Under the pieces are notes generated by a model that did not search any database, was not told the DNA's origin, and saw only the letters and a program-made list of their open reading frames with translations. DNA of 64,000 nt from the NCBI GenBank assembly GCA_016715365.1, contig JADKAM010000001.1:1302001-1366000 (forward strand), written 5' to 3'. Source of the stretch: Chitinophagaceae bacterium. GTDB taxonomy: Bacteria > Bacteroidota > Bacteroidia > Chitinophagales > Chitinophagaceae. How positions within the stretch are numbered: position 1 is the stretch's first letter; each line of letters opens with the position of its first letter. Below, piece by piece: positions 1 through 8,997 of this stretch. The position numbers and the translations under genes were made by a program.

Positions 1-1332
1 AAAGAAAGGGTTGCTGCTGCAGGAACTGATATACGTGTTTGTAATTCAGCAACGGTAAATCTGGCCGCAACTGCCGGTGTTATCAATGCAGGTACCTGGT
101 CTTATGTATCAGGCCCTGGCGGCTCAGGTTTTGTTAATGCAAATGCTCCTAATACAGCTGTTACAGGAATGGTACCAGGTACATATATTTTCCGCTGGAC
201 ACTTAGCAGCCCGGCTCCATTGGGTTGTGCAGCTAACTTTGATGATGTACAGGTTATTATTGACCCTGCAGTTCCGGCTATGAATGCAGGAAATGATGTT
301 TCTTTTTGTGAAGGAACTGTTGCACCTTTCCTGATTGGTTCTGCTGTTCAGCCTGGTGTAACTTATTTATGGACACCCGCATTATTTTTAGATAATACTG
401 CTATTCCGCAACCTACATTTAGCGGAGTTAATAATCCGGGTACTTATGTTTATACGGTAAAGGGTACTATTGGAACCTGTGAGGCTTTTGATGCAGTGAC
501 AATAAAAGTTAACGGCAAGCCAAGCCCTGGTATTAATTCTTCTCTTCTTGGATGTTTAAATACAACATTTACAGGGGTAAACAATTTCCCAGGTGTAGCA
601 ATTGCATCATATAGCTGGAACTTTGGAGTTGGTGCAACGCCGGCTACAGCTTCAGGTATTGGACCTCATAGCATTACATATGCTACCGGAGTTGGTAATA
701 AAACAATTACGCTTACAGCTACAACTGCTGAAGGGTGTACAAATACCACATCAAAAATTATTGATAACAGATGCTTTACGTTACCCGTTGTGTTATCAGA
801 ATTTACAGCAATATGGCGGGAGGATTACACTGCTTTAAACTGGCTTGTTAGTTCGGCACTTAATTTCAGTCATTTTGAAATTGAAAGAAGTGTTGATGGG
901 GTTCAATTTAACGCAATGGGACAGGTTGCTTACTTGGTCAATAAAACGGCTTATTCTTACACAGACAGGAATATTCCAATGGGATACAGTAAGTTATATT
1001 ACAGGTTAAAACTTGTAGATATAGATGGTAACTATGCTTATAGTCCCATCAGGGTGGTTTTCCCCACTATTAACGAAAGCACAGTGGTAATTGCCCCTAA
1101 TCCCTTTACTGATAAAATCGGCGTATGGTTATCGGTAAGCCTGGCAACAGAAACAATCAGGTTAAAACTTTTAGGTATAAATGGCCAGGTAATTAAAGAA
1201 AAGGAAGTAAAACTCGATCGTGGAAATCATTACCTGGATCTTGGCAGTTTAGCAGGAATTGCTAAAGGAGTTTATGTATTACATATAATAAGCAGTAAAA
1301 CAAACACTGTAAAAAAAGTAGTAAAAAACTAA
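1..1332 (+). CDS. T9SS-sorted surface/secreted protein, C-terminal part
   Basis: The reading frame is open from base 1, so the N-terminus lies outside the window; 443 codons are visible. The body has Ig/PKD-like beta-sandwich character, with phrases such as NPGTYVYTVKG and an SYSWNFG PKD-like stretch. The last 80 or so residues form a type A T9SS sorting domain: VVIAPNPFTDKIGV, then a strand-rich region, then GVYVLHI and a basic tail ending KKVVKN. Such proteins cross the outer membrane by the Por secretion system and are released or anchored to lipopolysaccharide. The substrate or adhesion target cannot be told from this fragment. A strong hairpin terminator follows the stop. Confidence 0.88.
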   Translation, partial: KERVAAAGTDIRVCNSATVNLAATAGVINAGTWSYVSGPGGSGFVNANAPNTAVTGMVPGTYIFRWTLSSPAPLGCAANFDDVQVIIDPAVPAMNAGNDVSFCEGTVAPFLIGSAVQPGVTYLWTPALFLDNTAIPQPTFSGVNNPGTYVYTVKGTIGTCEAFDAVTIKVNGKPSPGINSSLLGCLNTTFTGVNNFPGVAIASYSWNFGVGATPATASGIGPHSITYATGVGNKTITLTATTAEGCTNTTSKIIDNRCFTLPVVLSEFTAIWREDYTALNWLVSSALNFSHFEIERSVDGVQFNAMGQVAYLVNKTAYSYTDRNIPMGYSKLYYRLKLVDIDGNYAYSPIRVVFPTINESTVVIAPNPFTDKIGVWLSVSLATETIRLKLLGINGQVIKEKEVKLDRGNHYLDLGSLAGIAKGVYVLHIISSKTNTVKKVVKN

Positions 1333-1354
1333 AATTATAAATGAACAACCATAT

Positions 1355-1376
1355 AGGAGAGAAGCAATTCTCTCCT
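1355..1376 (+). terminator. Rho-independent terminator after the T9SS cargo gene
   Basis: A perfect 9-bp stem (aggagagaa / ttctctcct) with a four-base loop is followed by a run of eight T. It lies 22 bases after the stop of the upstream gene and on its strand. Confidence 0.85.
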
Positions 1377-1446
1377 TTTTTTGTCGAAATGTCATACAAA
1401 ACAAATTGGCGTATTCTTTGCATTTTTGAAGTATAAATTTTTAACT

Positions 1447-2142
1447 ATGACTCTTGGAATAATGATTATTTCATTGATTTTTATGGGCATTGGAATGTTG
1501 GTACAATCCCGTTTAAAAAGCAAATTTGCTGAATATGGTAAAGTGCCTACCAGCAGCGGTTTAAGCGGCAAAGAAGTGGCAGAAAAAATGCTTCGGGATA
1601 ATGGCATTTATGATGTGCAGGTTGTTTCTGTTGATGGGTTTTTATCTGACCATTACAACCCATTAAATAAAACAGTAAACCTCAGCCCGGATGTATATGC
1701 AGGGACTAACGTATCTGCTGCTGCAGTGGCAGCACACGAATGCGGCCATGCTGTACAACATGCAACTGCTTACTCTATGCTGATGTTAAGAAGCAGGTTG
1801 GTGCCGGCAGTAAAGATCAGCAGTACCTTATCGCAATGGGTAATTATTATCGGGCTCGGTATGTTGGGTTTTGGCGGTGGTAATTCAGCTGTTTTATTAA
1901 TAGGTATTATCTTATTTGCGATAACTACCTTGTTTTCTGTCATTACACTTCCTGTTGAATTTGATGCATCTGCAAGAGCGCTTACATGGCTTGATACTGC
2001 CCATATAACAACTGCTGCCGAACACACAAAAGCCAAAGATGCTTTACATTGGGCAGCACTTACTTATGTAGTTGCAGCACTGGCTTCTATTGCCATGTTG
2101 GTACAATACATACTTATTTATCAAACCAGAAGCAGGGATTAA
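1447..2142 (+). CDS. YugP-like zinc-dependent membrane metallopeptidase
   Basis: The 231-residue protein matches the neutral zinc metallopeptidase family of B. subtilis YugP. The zinc motif HECGH is at residues 97-101 in VAAHECGHAVQHA. There is an N-terminal membrane segment (about 3-20), a pair near 130-175, and a last one near the C-terminus. An upstream in-frame TTG at 1381 would add 22 residues, but the hydrophobic start MTLGIMIISL fits the family, so I chose the ATG at 1447. Its cellular target is not known. It appears to be a single-gene unit between a terminator and a 200-bp gap. Confidence 0.87.
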   Translation: MTLGIMIISLIFMGIGMLVQSRLKSKFAEYGKVPTSSGLSGKEVAEKMLRDNGIYDVQVVSVDGFLSDHYNPLNKTVNLSPDVYAGTNVSAAAVAAHECGHAVQHATAYSMLMLRSRLVPAVKISSTLSQWVIIIGLGMLGFGGGNSAVLLIGIILFAITTLFSVITLPVEFDASARALTWLDTAHITTAAEHTKAKDALHWAALTYVVAALASIAMLVQYILIYQTRSRD

Positions 2143-2342
2143 TACAGATAATATACAATTGAAATTTAACCGGTAAAAAAGGGCATTTAACCGCTGTATT
2201 ATCCCGCTTTACCGATAAAGCGCATGCCTATGAAATTAATAGGCTCTATTTGTATTTGCATAATCCGCAAAAGGGCATTGTATAACTGCTTCAGGCATAT
2301 GAGCAGTTATGAGTATATTTATTTGTAAATAACTGATACAAT

Positions 2343-3038
2343 ATGAATAAAGTATTGATTGTTGATGATAATAGAGTGATACGGCTGATGCTGGTAGAGA
2401 TGCTGAAAAAAATTGATGATGTAGAAATTGTTGGTGAATGTGAAACAGCTATTGAAGCAAAATCTTTTTTAAGTAAGCATGCAGTTGATATATTATTACT
2501 GGATGTAGAAATGCCAGGCATGACCGGACTGGAGCTGTTGAAATTATTACCGGAAAAGCCCGCCACAATTTTAATTACGGCAAAAACCGGCTATGCCATT
2601 GAAGCTTTTGAACTGAATGTGATTGATTACATCGTAAAACCTGTATCCATAGCAAGGGTAATGCTGGCCATTGAAAAAGCAAAAGAATTGCTGGCCATGA
2701 AAAACACACAGTTAAATGAAGTTAACCGGGAACAGATTTTCATTAAAGACAATAAAGTGATCCGGAAGATTTTATTGAATGAAATACTCTGGTTGGAATC
2801 GAAAGGTGATTACGTAAAAATTAATACCCTCGAAAAGCAGTACATCATTCATGCTACCTTAAAAAGTATGGAAGAGAAATTACCTGCTGCCGAATTTGTA
2901 CGTATTCACCGGGGGTTTCTTATTCCGGTTTCAAAAATCGATTATATAGAAGACGGGGTTGCATTTGTAATGGGTACAGCATTGCCTGTTTCTGAAACCT
3001 ATAAAAATGATTTATTGAAAAAGCTTCAGCTTATTTAA
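2343..3038 (+). CDS. LytTR-family response regulator
   Basis: Residues 1-120 form a CheY-like receiver with DD at 8-9, phospho-acceptor D54 (LLLDVEMPG) and K99 (DYIVKPVS). Residues 130-231 form a LytTR DNA-binding domain (FIKDNKVIRKI, WLESKGDYVKI, FVRIHRGFLIP). It lies 8 bp before a hybrid histidine kinase gene, so the two probably share an operon and a signalling pathway. LytTR regulators in Bacteroidota usually pair with membrane kinases lacking their own output. Here the partner has its own receiver and Hpt-like tail, so phosphotransfer via the Hpt to D54 is an inference. Confidence 0.92.
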   Translation: MNKVLIVDDNRVIRLMLVEMLKKIDDVEIVGECETAIEAKSFLSKHAVDILLLDVEMPGMTGLELLKLLPEKPATILITAKTGYAIEAFELNVIDYIVKPVSIARVMLAIEKAKELLAMKNTQLNEVNREQIFIKDNKVIRKILLNEILWLESKGDYVKINTLEKQYIIHATLKSMEEKLPAAEFVRIHRGFLIPVSKIDYIEDGVAFVMGTALPVSETYKNDLLKKLQLI

Positions 3039-3046
3039 CTGCACAA

Positions 3047-5212
3047 ATGAAAACCCGTATTGGATATAATTTCTGGATACTTTCTTTAGCGCTAGTATTG
3101 CTGCTGCTGATACTGGCTGCACAGCTGTTTACCATCAGGAACATAAAGGGTTTAATAACAGGAAACCAGGAAGCCGCAGTTATCTTCACCATCAATAACC
3201 GTTTACAGGAAATTGTAAATACAGCCGCAATTCTGCAAACAAGGGTGGTCAGGGGAAATCCTGATAAAAAAAACATGGAGACCATAACCGATTCGTTGGC
3301 TGCAATGGGGTATAATGTTTCGGTACTTGAAAAACTGAATGTTGATACCGGCACACGGAATAATTTTATAAAGCTTAATACATTAATAAGCCGGCAGGTA
3401 GCTATCAGCTTTAAAGTAATGGAGGCAACGGAATCCGGAGACAAAACTTTAAAAAAACTGTATACAGATTCACTGGCTGTATTAAATACCCGTGATAGTA
3501 TTTATCAAATCGCAATAAATATTGAAAAGGGTCTGGAAACAAAATTGAAAAATACCTTTAACAGCAATACAGAGGCTTCTCAGAAATTATCAACCCTTAA
3601 TAAAATATTTGCACTGATTGCTATAGCCGCTATTTTAATATTGGGCACAATTATTATCAACCGTCACAGGCGCCAGGTACGTTTAATAGAAGCTTTGGAA
3701 AAAGCAAACGATGAAGTAAAAAAATCAGCAATAATCAAGGAACAGTTCCTGGCAAATATGAGCCATGAACTAAGAACCCCGTTAAATGCAATAAAGGGTT
3801 TCAGCAGACTTTTGCAACAAACAGATTTAAATGAAGAACAACACAAATTTTCTGACATCATCGAAAACTCGAGTAATAACCTGCTGCACCTGGTTAATGA
3901 TATTCTGGATATATCAAAAATCGAGTCGGGTGAAATGACTGTTGATCAAAAAGAATTTGATTTAAAGCGTATGCTGCAAACACTTGAATCCATGTTTATG
4001 AATACGGTGAAAGAAAAGCAGTTGAAATTTACCTGGCAGATAGCAGCGGATGTGCCTCAATACCTGCATGGTGACCCGGACCGGTTATATCAAATTTTGA
4101 TTAACCTGGTGAGTAATGCCTTTAAATTCACACAAAAAGGTTTTGTATTTATTGATGTTTCCAAATCACTTGAAGACGATAAAAAAGTTGAATTGGAATT
4201 CAGGATTCAGGATACCGGTATCGGAATACCTGAATCAAAGCTGGAGTTGATATTTGAACGATTTCAACAAATTGGAAATGGACAGGAAAATTTTCAGAAG
4301 GGTACCGGGCTTGGCCTGGCAATTGTAAAAAACCTGGCTGAACTTTTGGGAGGTTCAGTAAATGTTATCAGTGAAGCAGGGAAAGGTTCTATTTTCAAAG
4401 TAGTACTGCCTTTTACAAAACATTTAATTACTGAAACGGCTATTGTTGAATTTGAGGAAGCACAAACAGGACTGATAACATTTAATAACACTGCAGTGCT
4501 TGTTGCAGAGGATAATCCGGTTAACCAGCTTTTAATAACAAAACTGTTAAACCAATATGCTATCCGGCCAGAAATAAAAGAAAATGGAATGGAAGTTCTG
4601 GAAGCATTGAAAACTCAGCATTTTGATCTTTTACTGCTTGATATTCAAATGCCTTTACTGGATGGGTACAAAACCTGTATGGCTATCAGGGAAAACGGGA
4701 ATGTAATACCTGTAGTAGCTATGACCGCTTATGTTATGGACGCAGAAAAAGAAAAATGTAAGGCAGCCGGTATGAATGACTATCTGGCCAAACCAATTGA
4801 CGAAGATGAATTGAAAAAAATCCTGCAGAAGTATCTTGGTGAATTTATTCAGCCATCACAAAAGAGGGATGAAATCAATACCAACTCTTTTTTATTGCAA
4901 CTTGCCGGAGGCGATATGCAAATGGCCGGTAAAATTTTAGAACAGGTGAAACTGGAAATACCTGTTGAGATACTAAAACTTAAAAAAATTATCAGTCAAA
5001 ATAATATTGAGGCACTCCCTGCTGTTTGCCATAATCTTATCAGTAGTATTTCGCCATTGGGAAACGATAGTTTGGTAATGAAGAAAATTATGGCTTTGCA
5101 AAAAATGGTTTCAGATAACGGGACTGAAAGTGAAATATTGAATAGTACAGCCGGGTTGATAGCGGAACTGGAAAGAAATTATAATGATCTCACAACATTT
5201 AAACAACAGTAA
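3047..5212 (+). CDS. Membrane hybrid histidine kinase with receiver and Hpt-like tail
   Basis: This is a 721-residue sensor kinase. Membrane segments at about 9-30 and 187-205 flank a roughly 155-residue periplasmic helical sensor. The dimerisation/phosphoacceptor site is H240 (NMSHELRTPLNAIK). The ATPase domain shows the N box (INLVSNAFKFT), G1 (DTGIGIP) and G2 (GTGLGLAIV). A receiver follows, with the acceptor aspartate near residue 531 (LLLLDIQMPLLDG). The C-terminal 100 residues are helical, with CHNLISS near residue 662 resembling an Hpt phosphoacceptor site. It follows the LytTR regulator by 8 bp and overlaps the next gene by 29 bp. The stimulus cannot be deduced. Confidence 0.93.
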   Translation: MKTRIGYNFWILSLALVLLLLILAAQLFTIRNIKGLITGNQEAAVIFTINNRLQEIVNTAAILQTRVVRGNPDKKNMETITDSLAAMGYNVSVLEKLNVDTGTRNNFIKLNTLISRQVAISFKVMEATESGDKTLKKLYTDSLAVLNTRDSIYQIAINIEKGLETKLKNTFNSNTEASQKLSTLNKIFALIAIAAILILGTIIINRHRRQVRLIEALEKANDEVKKSAIIKEQFLANMSHELRTPLNAIKGFSRLLQQTDLNEEQHKFSDIIENSSNNLLHLVNDILDISKIESGEMTVDQKEFDLKRMLQTLESMFMNTVKEKQLKFTWQIAADVPQYLHGDPDRLYQILINLVSNAFKFTQKGFVFIDVSKSLEDDKKVELEFRIQDTGIGIPESKLELIFERFQQIGNGQENFQKGTGLGLAIVKNLAELLGGSVNVISEAGKGSIFKVVLPFTKHLITETAIVEFEEAQTGLITFNNTAVLVAEDNPVNQLLITKLLNQYAIRPEIKENGMEVLEALKTQHFDLLLLDIQMPLLDGYKTCMAIRENGNVIPVVAMTAYVMDAEKEKCKAAGMNDYLAKPIDEDELKKILQKYLGEFIQPSQKRDEINTNSFLLQLAGGDMQMAGKILEQVKLEIPVEILKLKKIISQNNIEALPAVCHNLISSISPLGNDSLVMKKIMALQKMVSDNGTESEILNSTAGLIAELERNYNDLTTFKQQ

Positions 5213-5597
5213 AATTAAAAAAGCATTCATTTATATTATCCTTTGGGCTACTGGCAGTATAGTTGCCTGTTCAATTTTATTTTTCTGGAATACGGCTGGA
5301 AATTTTGAAAGCGTAACTATTTTTAATAATTTAGACAAGCGGCCTGTTGACAAAAAAACATATAATGATATTGTTGACGAACTTTTGCTTTCAGCTAACG
5401 AATTAAAAATTTACGGTAAAAATTCAATAATTGAATATAATTATAAAGATAACAGCATAACAGATGAATCTTTGATTCAACAAATTAAAGCCAACCCCGG
5501 CAAAGTCTATAACACTATTCTTAAGAATAAACTGGATAACCTTAATAAGCGTAAATCCCCGGTTTCTGATTTTAATGTAAAACCTGTACCAAAATAG
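5184..5597 (+). CDS. Hypothetical single-pass membrane protein
   Basis: This is a 137-residue protein of no recognised family. It has one membrane segment at about 15-35 and a lysine-rich, mostly helical extracytoplasmic part. The start codon lies 29 bp inside the 3' end of the kinase gene, in another frame, which suggests translational coupling. The stop is 4 bp before the next start. Context suggests a role alongside the two-component system or the following lipoprotein, but no function is assigned. Confidence 0.62.
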   Translation: MISQHLNNSKIKKAFIYIILWATGSIVACSILFFWNTAGNFESVTIFNNLDKRPVDKKTYNDIVDELLLSANELKIYGKNSIIEYNYKDNSITDESLIQQIKANPGKVYNTILKNKLDNLNKRKSPVSDFNVKPVPK

Positions 5598-5601
5598 AAT
5601 T

Positions 5602-6501
5602 ATGAAAAATATTATGATTTTTATAACTGCCGGAGTACTAATATCTTCCTGCGTTGGGAATAAAAAAATTGCAGCTGTAAAAAATAAGCTTAAAGGAATT
5701 GAAGAGCAGATGCAAAAAGAAAATGCTGAGATTAAAAATATCAATCTACAGGCAGATTCAAAACTGCAGTTAAACAAAATTGACAGTAATATCATGCTGA
5801 AAATTGATACCCGTCTGAAGAAATCTGCAACACAGCTGGATGCAGCGCAATTGCAGGCAGACCAATTAAATGAAATTTTAAAAGATAAAAAAAGTACCCG
5901 TATAAATTATAAATCAATTGTATTGCCGCTGTTGGATTCTCTCCAAAAACAAAGCAACCGCTATGCTCAAAGGCTGGCCTTATATGTAATGATTAAAGAC
6001 GGGTTAAATGTGGCAGACTTTAAACAGTTTGACCTGGCAGCATTTTTTGGTCCCGGTAAATATTTAATACCGGAAGATAAAGTGGATATTGCCGCATTAT
6101 CTTTTTCGCCGGTTGTTGATTCTTTAATACTGTTTTCTAATAAATACAATCAATACCCACGTACCGCTACTCTTATTATTTTAGGATTTGCCGATGGTAC
6201 CGGAATTAACCCCGGTGGGGAGTTATATTATACTTTGTTGGATGAATTACGAAAACCGCAGGCAGAAAAAGAAGAATTGAACCAAAAAATATCTGAATTG
6301 CGGGCAAAAGAACTGATTAAACAAATGACAGGTCTGTACTTTAAAAAAGCAAGGGGCTTTACTGAAGCTGAAAAACTTAAGATTGAATATATTGGCCAGG
6401 GCAAAGGAGAGGCATACCCTGTTTCCGGCATTAAGGACTATGCTGTAGATGATGAACGAAGAAGAATTGTACTTTGTTACTGGGTGGTTTTGCCTGATTA
6501 G
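5602..6501 (+). CDS. Coiled-coil lipoprotein with OmpA-like C-terminus
   Basis: This is a 299-residue predicted lipoprotein: signal peptide with lipobox ending LISSC at residue 17. Residues 25-110 are strongly heptad-like, rich in K, E, Q and L, which suggests a coiled coil. The C-terminal half (VDSLILFSNKYNQYP, IILGFADGTG, DDERRRIVLCYW) resembles an OmpA/MotB peptidoglycan-binding fold interrupted by a helical insert. It may tie the outer membrane to the cell wall. It is the last gene of a four-gene run beginning with the LytTR regulator and is followed by a hairpin. Confidence 0.7.
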   Translation: MKNIMIFITAGVLISSCVGNKKIAAVKNKLKGIEEQMQKENAEIKNINLQADSKLQLNKIDSNIMLKIDTRLKKSATQLDAAQLQADQLNEILKDKKSTRINYKSIVLPLLDSLQKQSNRYAQRLALYVMIKDGLNVADFKQFDLAAFFGPGKYLIPEDKVDIAALSFSPVVDSLILFSNKYNQYPRTATLIILGFADGTGINPGGELYYTLLDELRKPQAEKEELNQKISELRAKELIKQMTGLYFKKARGFTEAEKLKIEYIGQGKGEAYPVSGIKDYAVDDERRRIVLCYWVVLPD

Positions 6502-6564
6502 GTTACTGTATTTCAACATTTCATATTAAGCCTTTACCGAAATAATTTACTCTTTTATCGAATA

Positions 6565-6597
6565 AAAATTAGCCAATCCTGTATTCAGGCTAATTTT
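6565..6597 (+). terminator. Inverted repeat, probable terminator
   Basis: Perfect 10-bp arms (aaaattagcc / ggctaatttt) flank a 13-base loop, about 65 bases after the lipoprotein stop. The stem ends in T-rich sequence. Confidence 0.55.
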
Positions 6598-6786
6598 AAA
6601 TTAAATAAAGGCGGAGGGCACTTAAATTATTAAGCGTTTATTTTTTTGCAAATCATGGAATTAAAATAGTCTCTTTAAACAGCCGTTTTAAAATTCAATA
6701 TCAGTTTGCTTACCTCTGCTTCCGCTTTTATTCTGTATTAACCTACCTCAATGAATGGAATTCTGCCTTTTGTAAAATTTATCAGC

Positions 6787-7074
6787 ATGATTATTGTAAA
6801 CATTCTAAGAGATGGCTCTGTTAATCCTCCCTTAAAACCTGACAGCTTAATTATCAAACTCCTTAATGGTAACCTTGAGATTGGTAGGTATGTAAAAGAT
6901 TTTTACCTGAATGAATGTGATCAGTATATTATTGAGCCCCATAATGCCATAGAATTAAAAAACGAACTTATTAAGCTTATTAATGCCAATATGCCTGAAT
7001 TGTTCAGTAAACATTATGTGGTGCATTTATTATGTCCTGCAGGTATTTCCCAAAAAGTAAAATGGGAGATATAA
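6787..7074 (+). CDS. Small hypothetical protein
   Basis: This is a 95-residue frame (107 if the ATG at 6751 is used) with ordinary amphipathic composition and charged residues spread evenly; I recognise no family. The inner start MIIVNILRDG looks like the beginning of a beta strand, so I prefer it. It stands alone, with about 290 bp of non-coding sequence before it and 366 bp after. It may be a real orphan gene or a chance frame. Confidence 0.4.
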   Translation: MIIVNILRDGSVNPPLKPDSLIIKLLNGNLEIGRYVKDFYLNECDQYIIEPHNAIELKNELIKLINANMPELFSKHYVVHLLCPAGISQKVKWEI

Positions 7075-7335
7075 ACAGTTGTGTAACTGAAATTTCCAAC
7101 CGGCTGTAATCTGGTTTTAACCATCCCAATAACTGGTTTATCGAAAACTTTAATATTGACTTTAAAATCTTTCTTTCTTTGTATTGAGGTGAGGTTAATG
7201 CCAGATATTTCAATGAGCTGTAACCATAATACGGTTACACTCATTGGAATACTGGTTTTCATCGCAAAAACAACTGCCGATTCTGTAACCCTTATTCCCC
7301 TTTAGATTACTTCATTTCCTTTTGTGTAATATTAT

Positions 7336-7358
7336 AAAAGCAGGATTCCGCTTTTTTT
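7336..7358 (+). terminator. Short hairpin with T-run before clpP
   Basis: Arms aaaagc/gctttt flank an 8-base loop, and the right arm continues into eight T. It lies in the 366-bp gap 7075-7440, which otherwise holds only the clpP promoter; I see nothing else there. Confidence 0.45.
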
Positions 7359-7394
7359 TGTCATTTTGGCTGCTTTATTGTTTTAGCATAGTAT

Positions 7395-7421
7395 TTGAAA
7401 ACCTATAATAGAATATATTTG
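7395..7421 (+). promoter_or_regulatory. Bacteroidota-type promoter of the clpP-clpX cluster
   Basis: The -7 box TATATTTG (7414-7421) matches the TAnnTTTG consensus, with a TTG 16 bases upstream as the -33 element. The clpP start is 19 bases downstream of the box. Confidence 0.55.
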
Positions 7422-7440
7422 CTGTAACTAATACTATACT

Positions 7441-8187
7441 ATGAACTTTGGAAAAGAATTTGAGAAATACGCTGTAAAACATAAAGGCATCAGCAGCAAT
7501 ACGCTGGATAGTTATTTCAAGCACAACATACCAAATGCAGTTGCTTCAATCCCGGCTTCGGGAGCTGTTGGGTCGATTACCAATCTTACCCCCAACATTA
7601 TTGAAGAAAGGCCGATGAATGTGGCAGTGATGGATGTGTACAGCCGCCTGATGATGGACAGGATCATTTTCCTGGGTTATCCCATCAATGATGAAGTGGC
7701 AAATATTGTAACTGCACAATTATTGTTTTTAGAAAGTACCGATCGTACCCGTGACATACAGATGTACATCAACTGCCCAGGTGGTGGTGTGTATGCAGGC
7801 CTGGGTATGTATGATACCATGCAGTTCATCACACCCGATATTGCAACCATTTGCACGGGGATGGCTGCGAGTATGGGACAGGTATTAATGTGTGCAGGCG
7901 CACCCGGCAAGCGTACCGCATTAAAGCACAGCCGCATCATGATGCACCAGCCCAGTGCCGGCGCAGGCGGACAGGCAACCGATATTGAGATCACCGTAAA
8001 TGAAGTAAAGAAAGTAAAACGGGAATTGTATGAGATCATTGCCTTTCATTCGAACCAACCGGTAGAAAAAGTGGCTATTGATTGCGACCGTGATAAATGG
8101 ATGACTTCTACAGAAGCAAAAGAATACGGATTGATTGATGAAGTACTTATTATGAACCAAAGAAAACAAAAGAAAGAACAAAAATAA
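7441..8187 (+). CDS. clpP: ClpP-family protease subunit, first paralogue
   Basis: This is a 248-residue serine protease subunit. The catalytic serine is S144 (GMAASMGQ), the histidine H169 (MMHQPSA), and the acidic member lies in DCDRDKW near 218. The family core starts near residue 50, so about 50 extra N-terminal residues precede it compared with E. coli ClpP; that extension has no recognised motif. It sits 14 bp before a second clpP and upstream of clpX, so the three probably work together. ClpP forms a double heptameric barrel that degrades unfolded proteins fed by ClpX. Two different subunits suggest a mixed barrel, which is inference. Confidence 0.93.
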   Translation: MNFGKEFEKYAVKHKGISSNTLDSYFKHNIPNAVASIPASGAVGSITNLTPNIIEERPMNVAVMDVYSRLMMDRIIFLGYPINDEVANIVTAQLLFLESTDRTRDIQMYINCPGGGVYAGLGMYDTMQFITPDIATICTGMAASMGQVLMCAGAPGKRTALKHSRIMMHQPSAGAGGQATDIEITVNEVKKVKRELYEIIAFHSNQPVEKVAIDCDRDKWMTSTEAKEYGLIDEVLIMNQRKQKKEQK

Positions 8188-8201
8188 AACAACCACCAGT
8201 T

Positions 8202-8825
8202 ATGAATTTTTATAAAAACAACAATATCCGTTTTGAGGATGAAGAAAAACCAGACGGAGTTCCGGAAAACCCGATGGAAAAAATGATGAGCAGCTGGCAG
8301 TTTGATAAAAAATTTATTGAACAGCGCAAGGTTTTTTTATGGGGTGTGGTGGATGATAAAAGTGCCAAAGACATTACCAACCGCTTAATGTACCTGGAAG
8401 CAATTGATCCCGGAAAAGAAATTACTTTTTATATCAGCAGCCCCGGTGGTGTGGTTACCAGCGGCATGGTTATTTACGATACCATGCAGATGATCAGCTC
8501 GCCGGTAAGCACCGTTTGTATGGGTATGGCTGCCAGTATGGGCAGTATATTACTCAGCGGTGGCGCCAAAGGCAAGCGTTTTATTTTTCCTAACGGAGAA
8601 GTGATGATACACCAGCCAAGCGGCGGCGGACAGGGAACCAGTGCCGACCTGGAAATTATGGCAGACCAGATCAGGAAAACCAAACTGATGGGTGCCGAAA
8701 TCCTGGCAAAAAACTGCGGGCAAACTGTAGAAAAAGTGATGAAAGATTTTGACCGTGATTACTGGATGGATGCCAAAGAATCTATTGCTTATGGCATAGT
8801 AGATGGTGTTTTGACCAAAATTTAA
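8202..8825 (+). CDS. clpP: ClpP protease subunit, second paralogue
   Basis: This 207-residue protein is close to canonical ClpP in length. S112 (GMAASMGS) and H137 (VMIHQPSG) are the catalytic pair, with the acidic residue in DFDRDYW. It differs clearly from the preceding paralogue in the N-terminus and handle region, so the pair is old rather than a recent duplication. A terminator follows it, and clpX then has its own promoter-like box, so expression of protease and unfoldase may be partly separate. Confidence 0.95.
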   Translation: MNFYKNNNIRFEDEEKPDGVPENPMEKMMSSWQFDKKFIEQRKVFLWGVVDDKSAKDITNRLMYLEAIDPGKEITFYISSPGGVVTSGMVIYDTMQMISSPVSTVCMGMAASMGSILLSGGAKGKRFIFPNGEVMIHQPSGGGQGTSADLEIMADQIRKTKLMGAEILAKNCGQTVEKVMKDFDRDYWMDAKESIAYGIVDGVLTKI

Positions 8826-8851
8826 CCCCCAAAAGACGAATTTATAAGCTA

Positions 8852-8878
8852 AAGCCTCTTTTTTGAGGCTTTTTTTAT
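8852..8878 (+). terminator. Terminator between clpP and clpX
   Basis: The stem aagcctc/gaggctt with a six-base T loop is followed by seven or more T. It starts 27 bases after the second clpP stop. Confidence 0.85.
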
Positions 8879-8946
8879 CATAACTGTACAAAATGCAACG
8901 TTATAACGGAGTAAGTTGTCTACATAGCAAATCAAATTGCTTTTTG

Positions 8947-8954
8947 TAGCTTTG
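8947..8954 (+). promoter_or_regulatory. -7 box of the clpX promoter
   Basis: TAGCTTTG matches TAnnTTTG and lies 43 bases before the clpX start, just after the upstream terminator. I see no TTG at the usual 17-23 base spacing, so the -33 element is weak or absent. Confidence 0.5.
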
Positions 8955-8997
8955 CATCTCGGTTATTTTGTGAGGTACAGATAAAACGGATTTAGAA

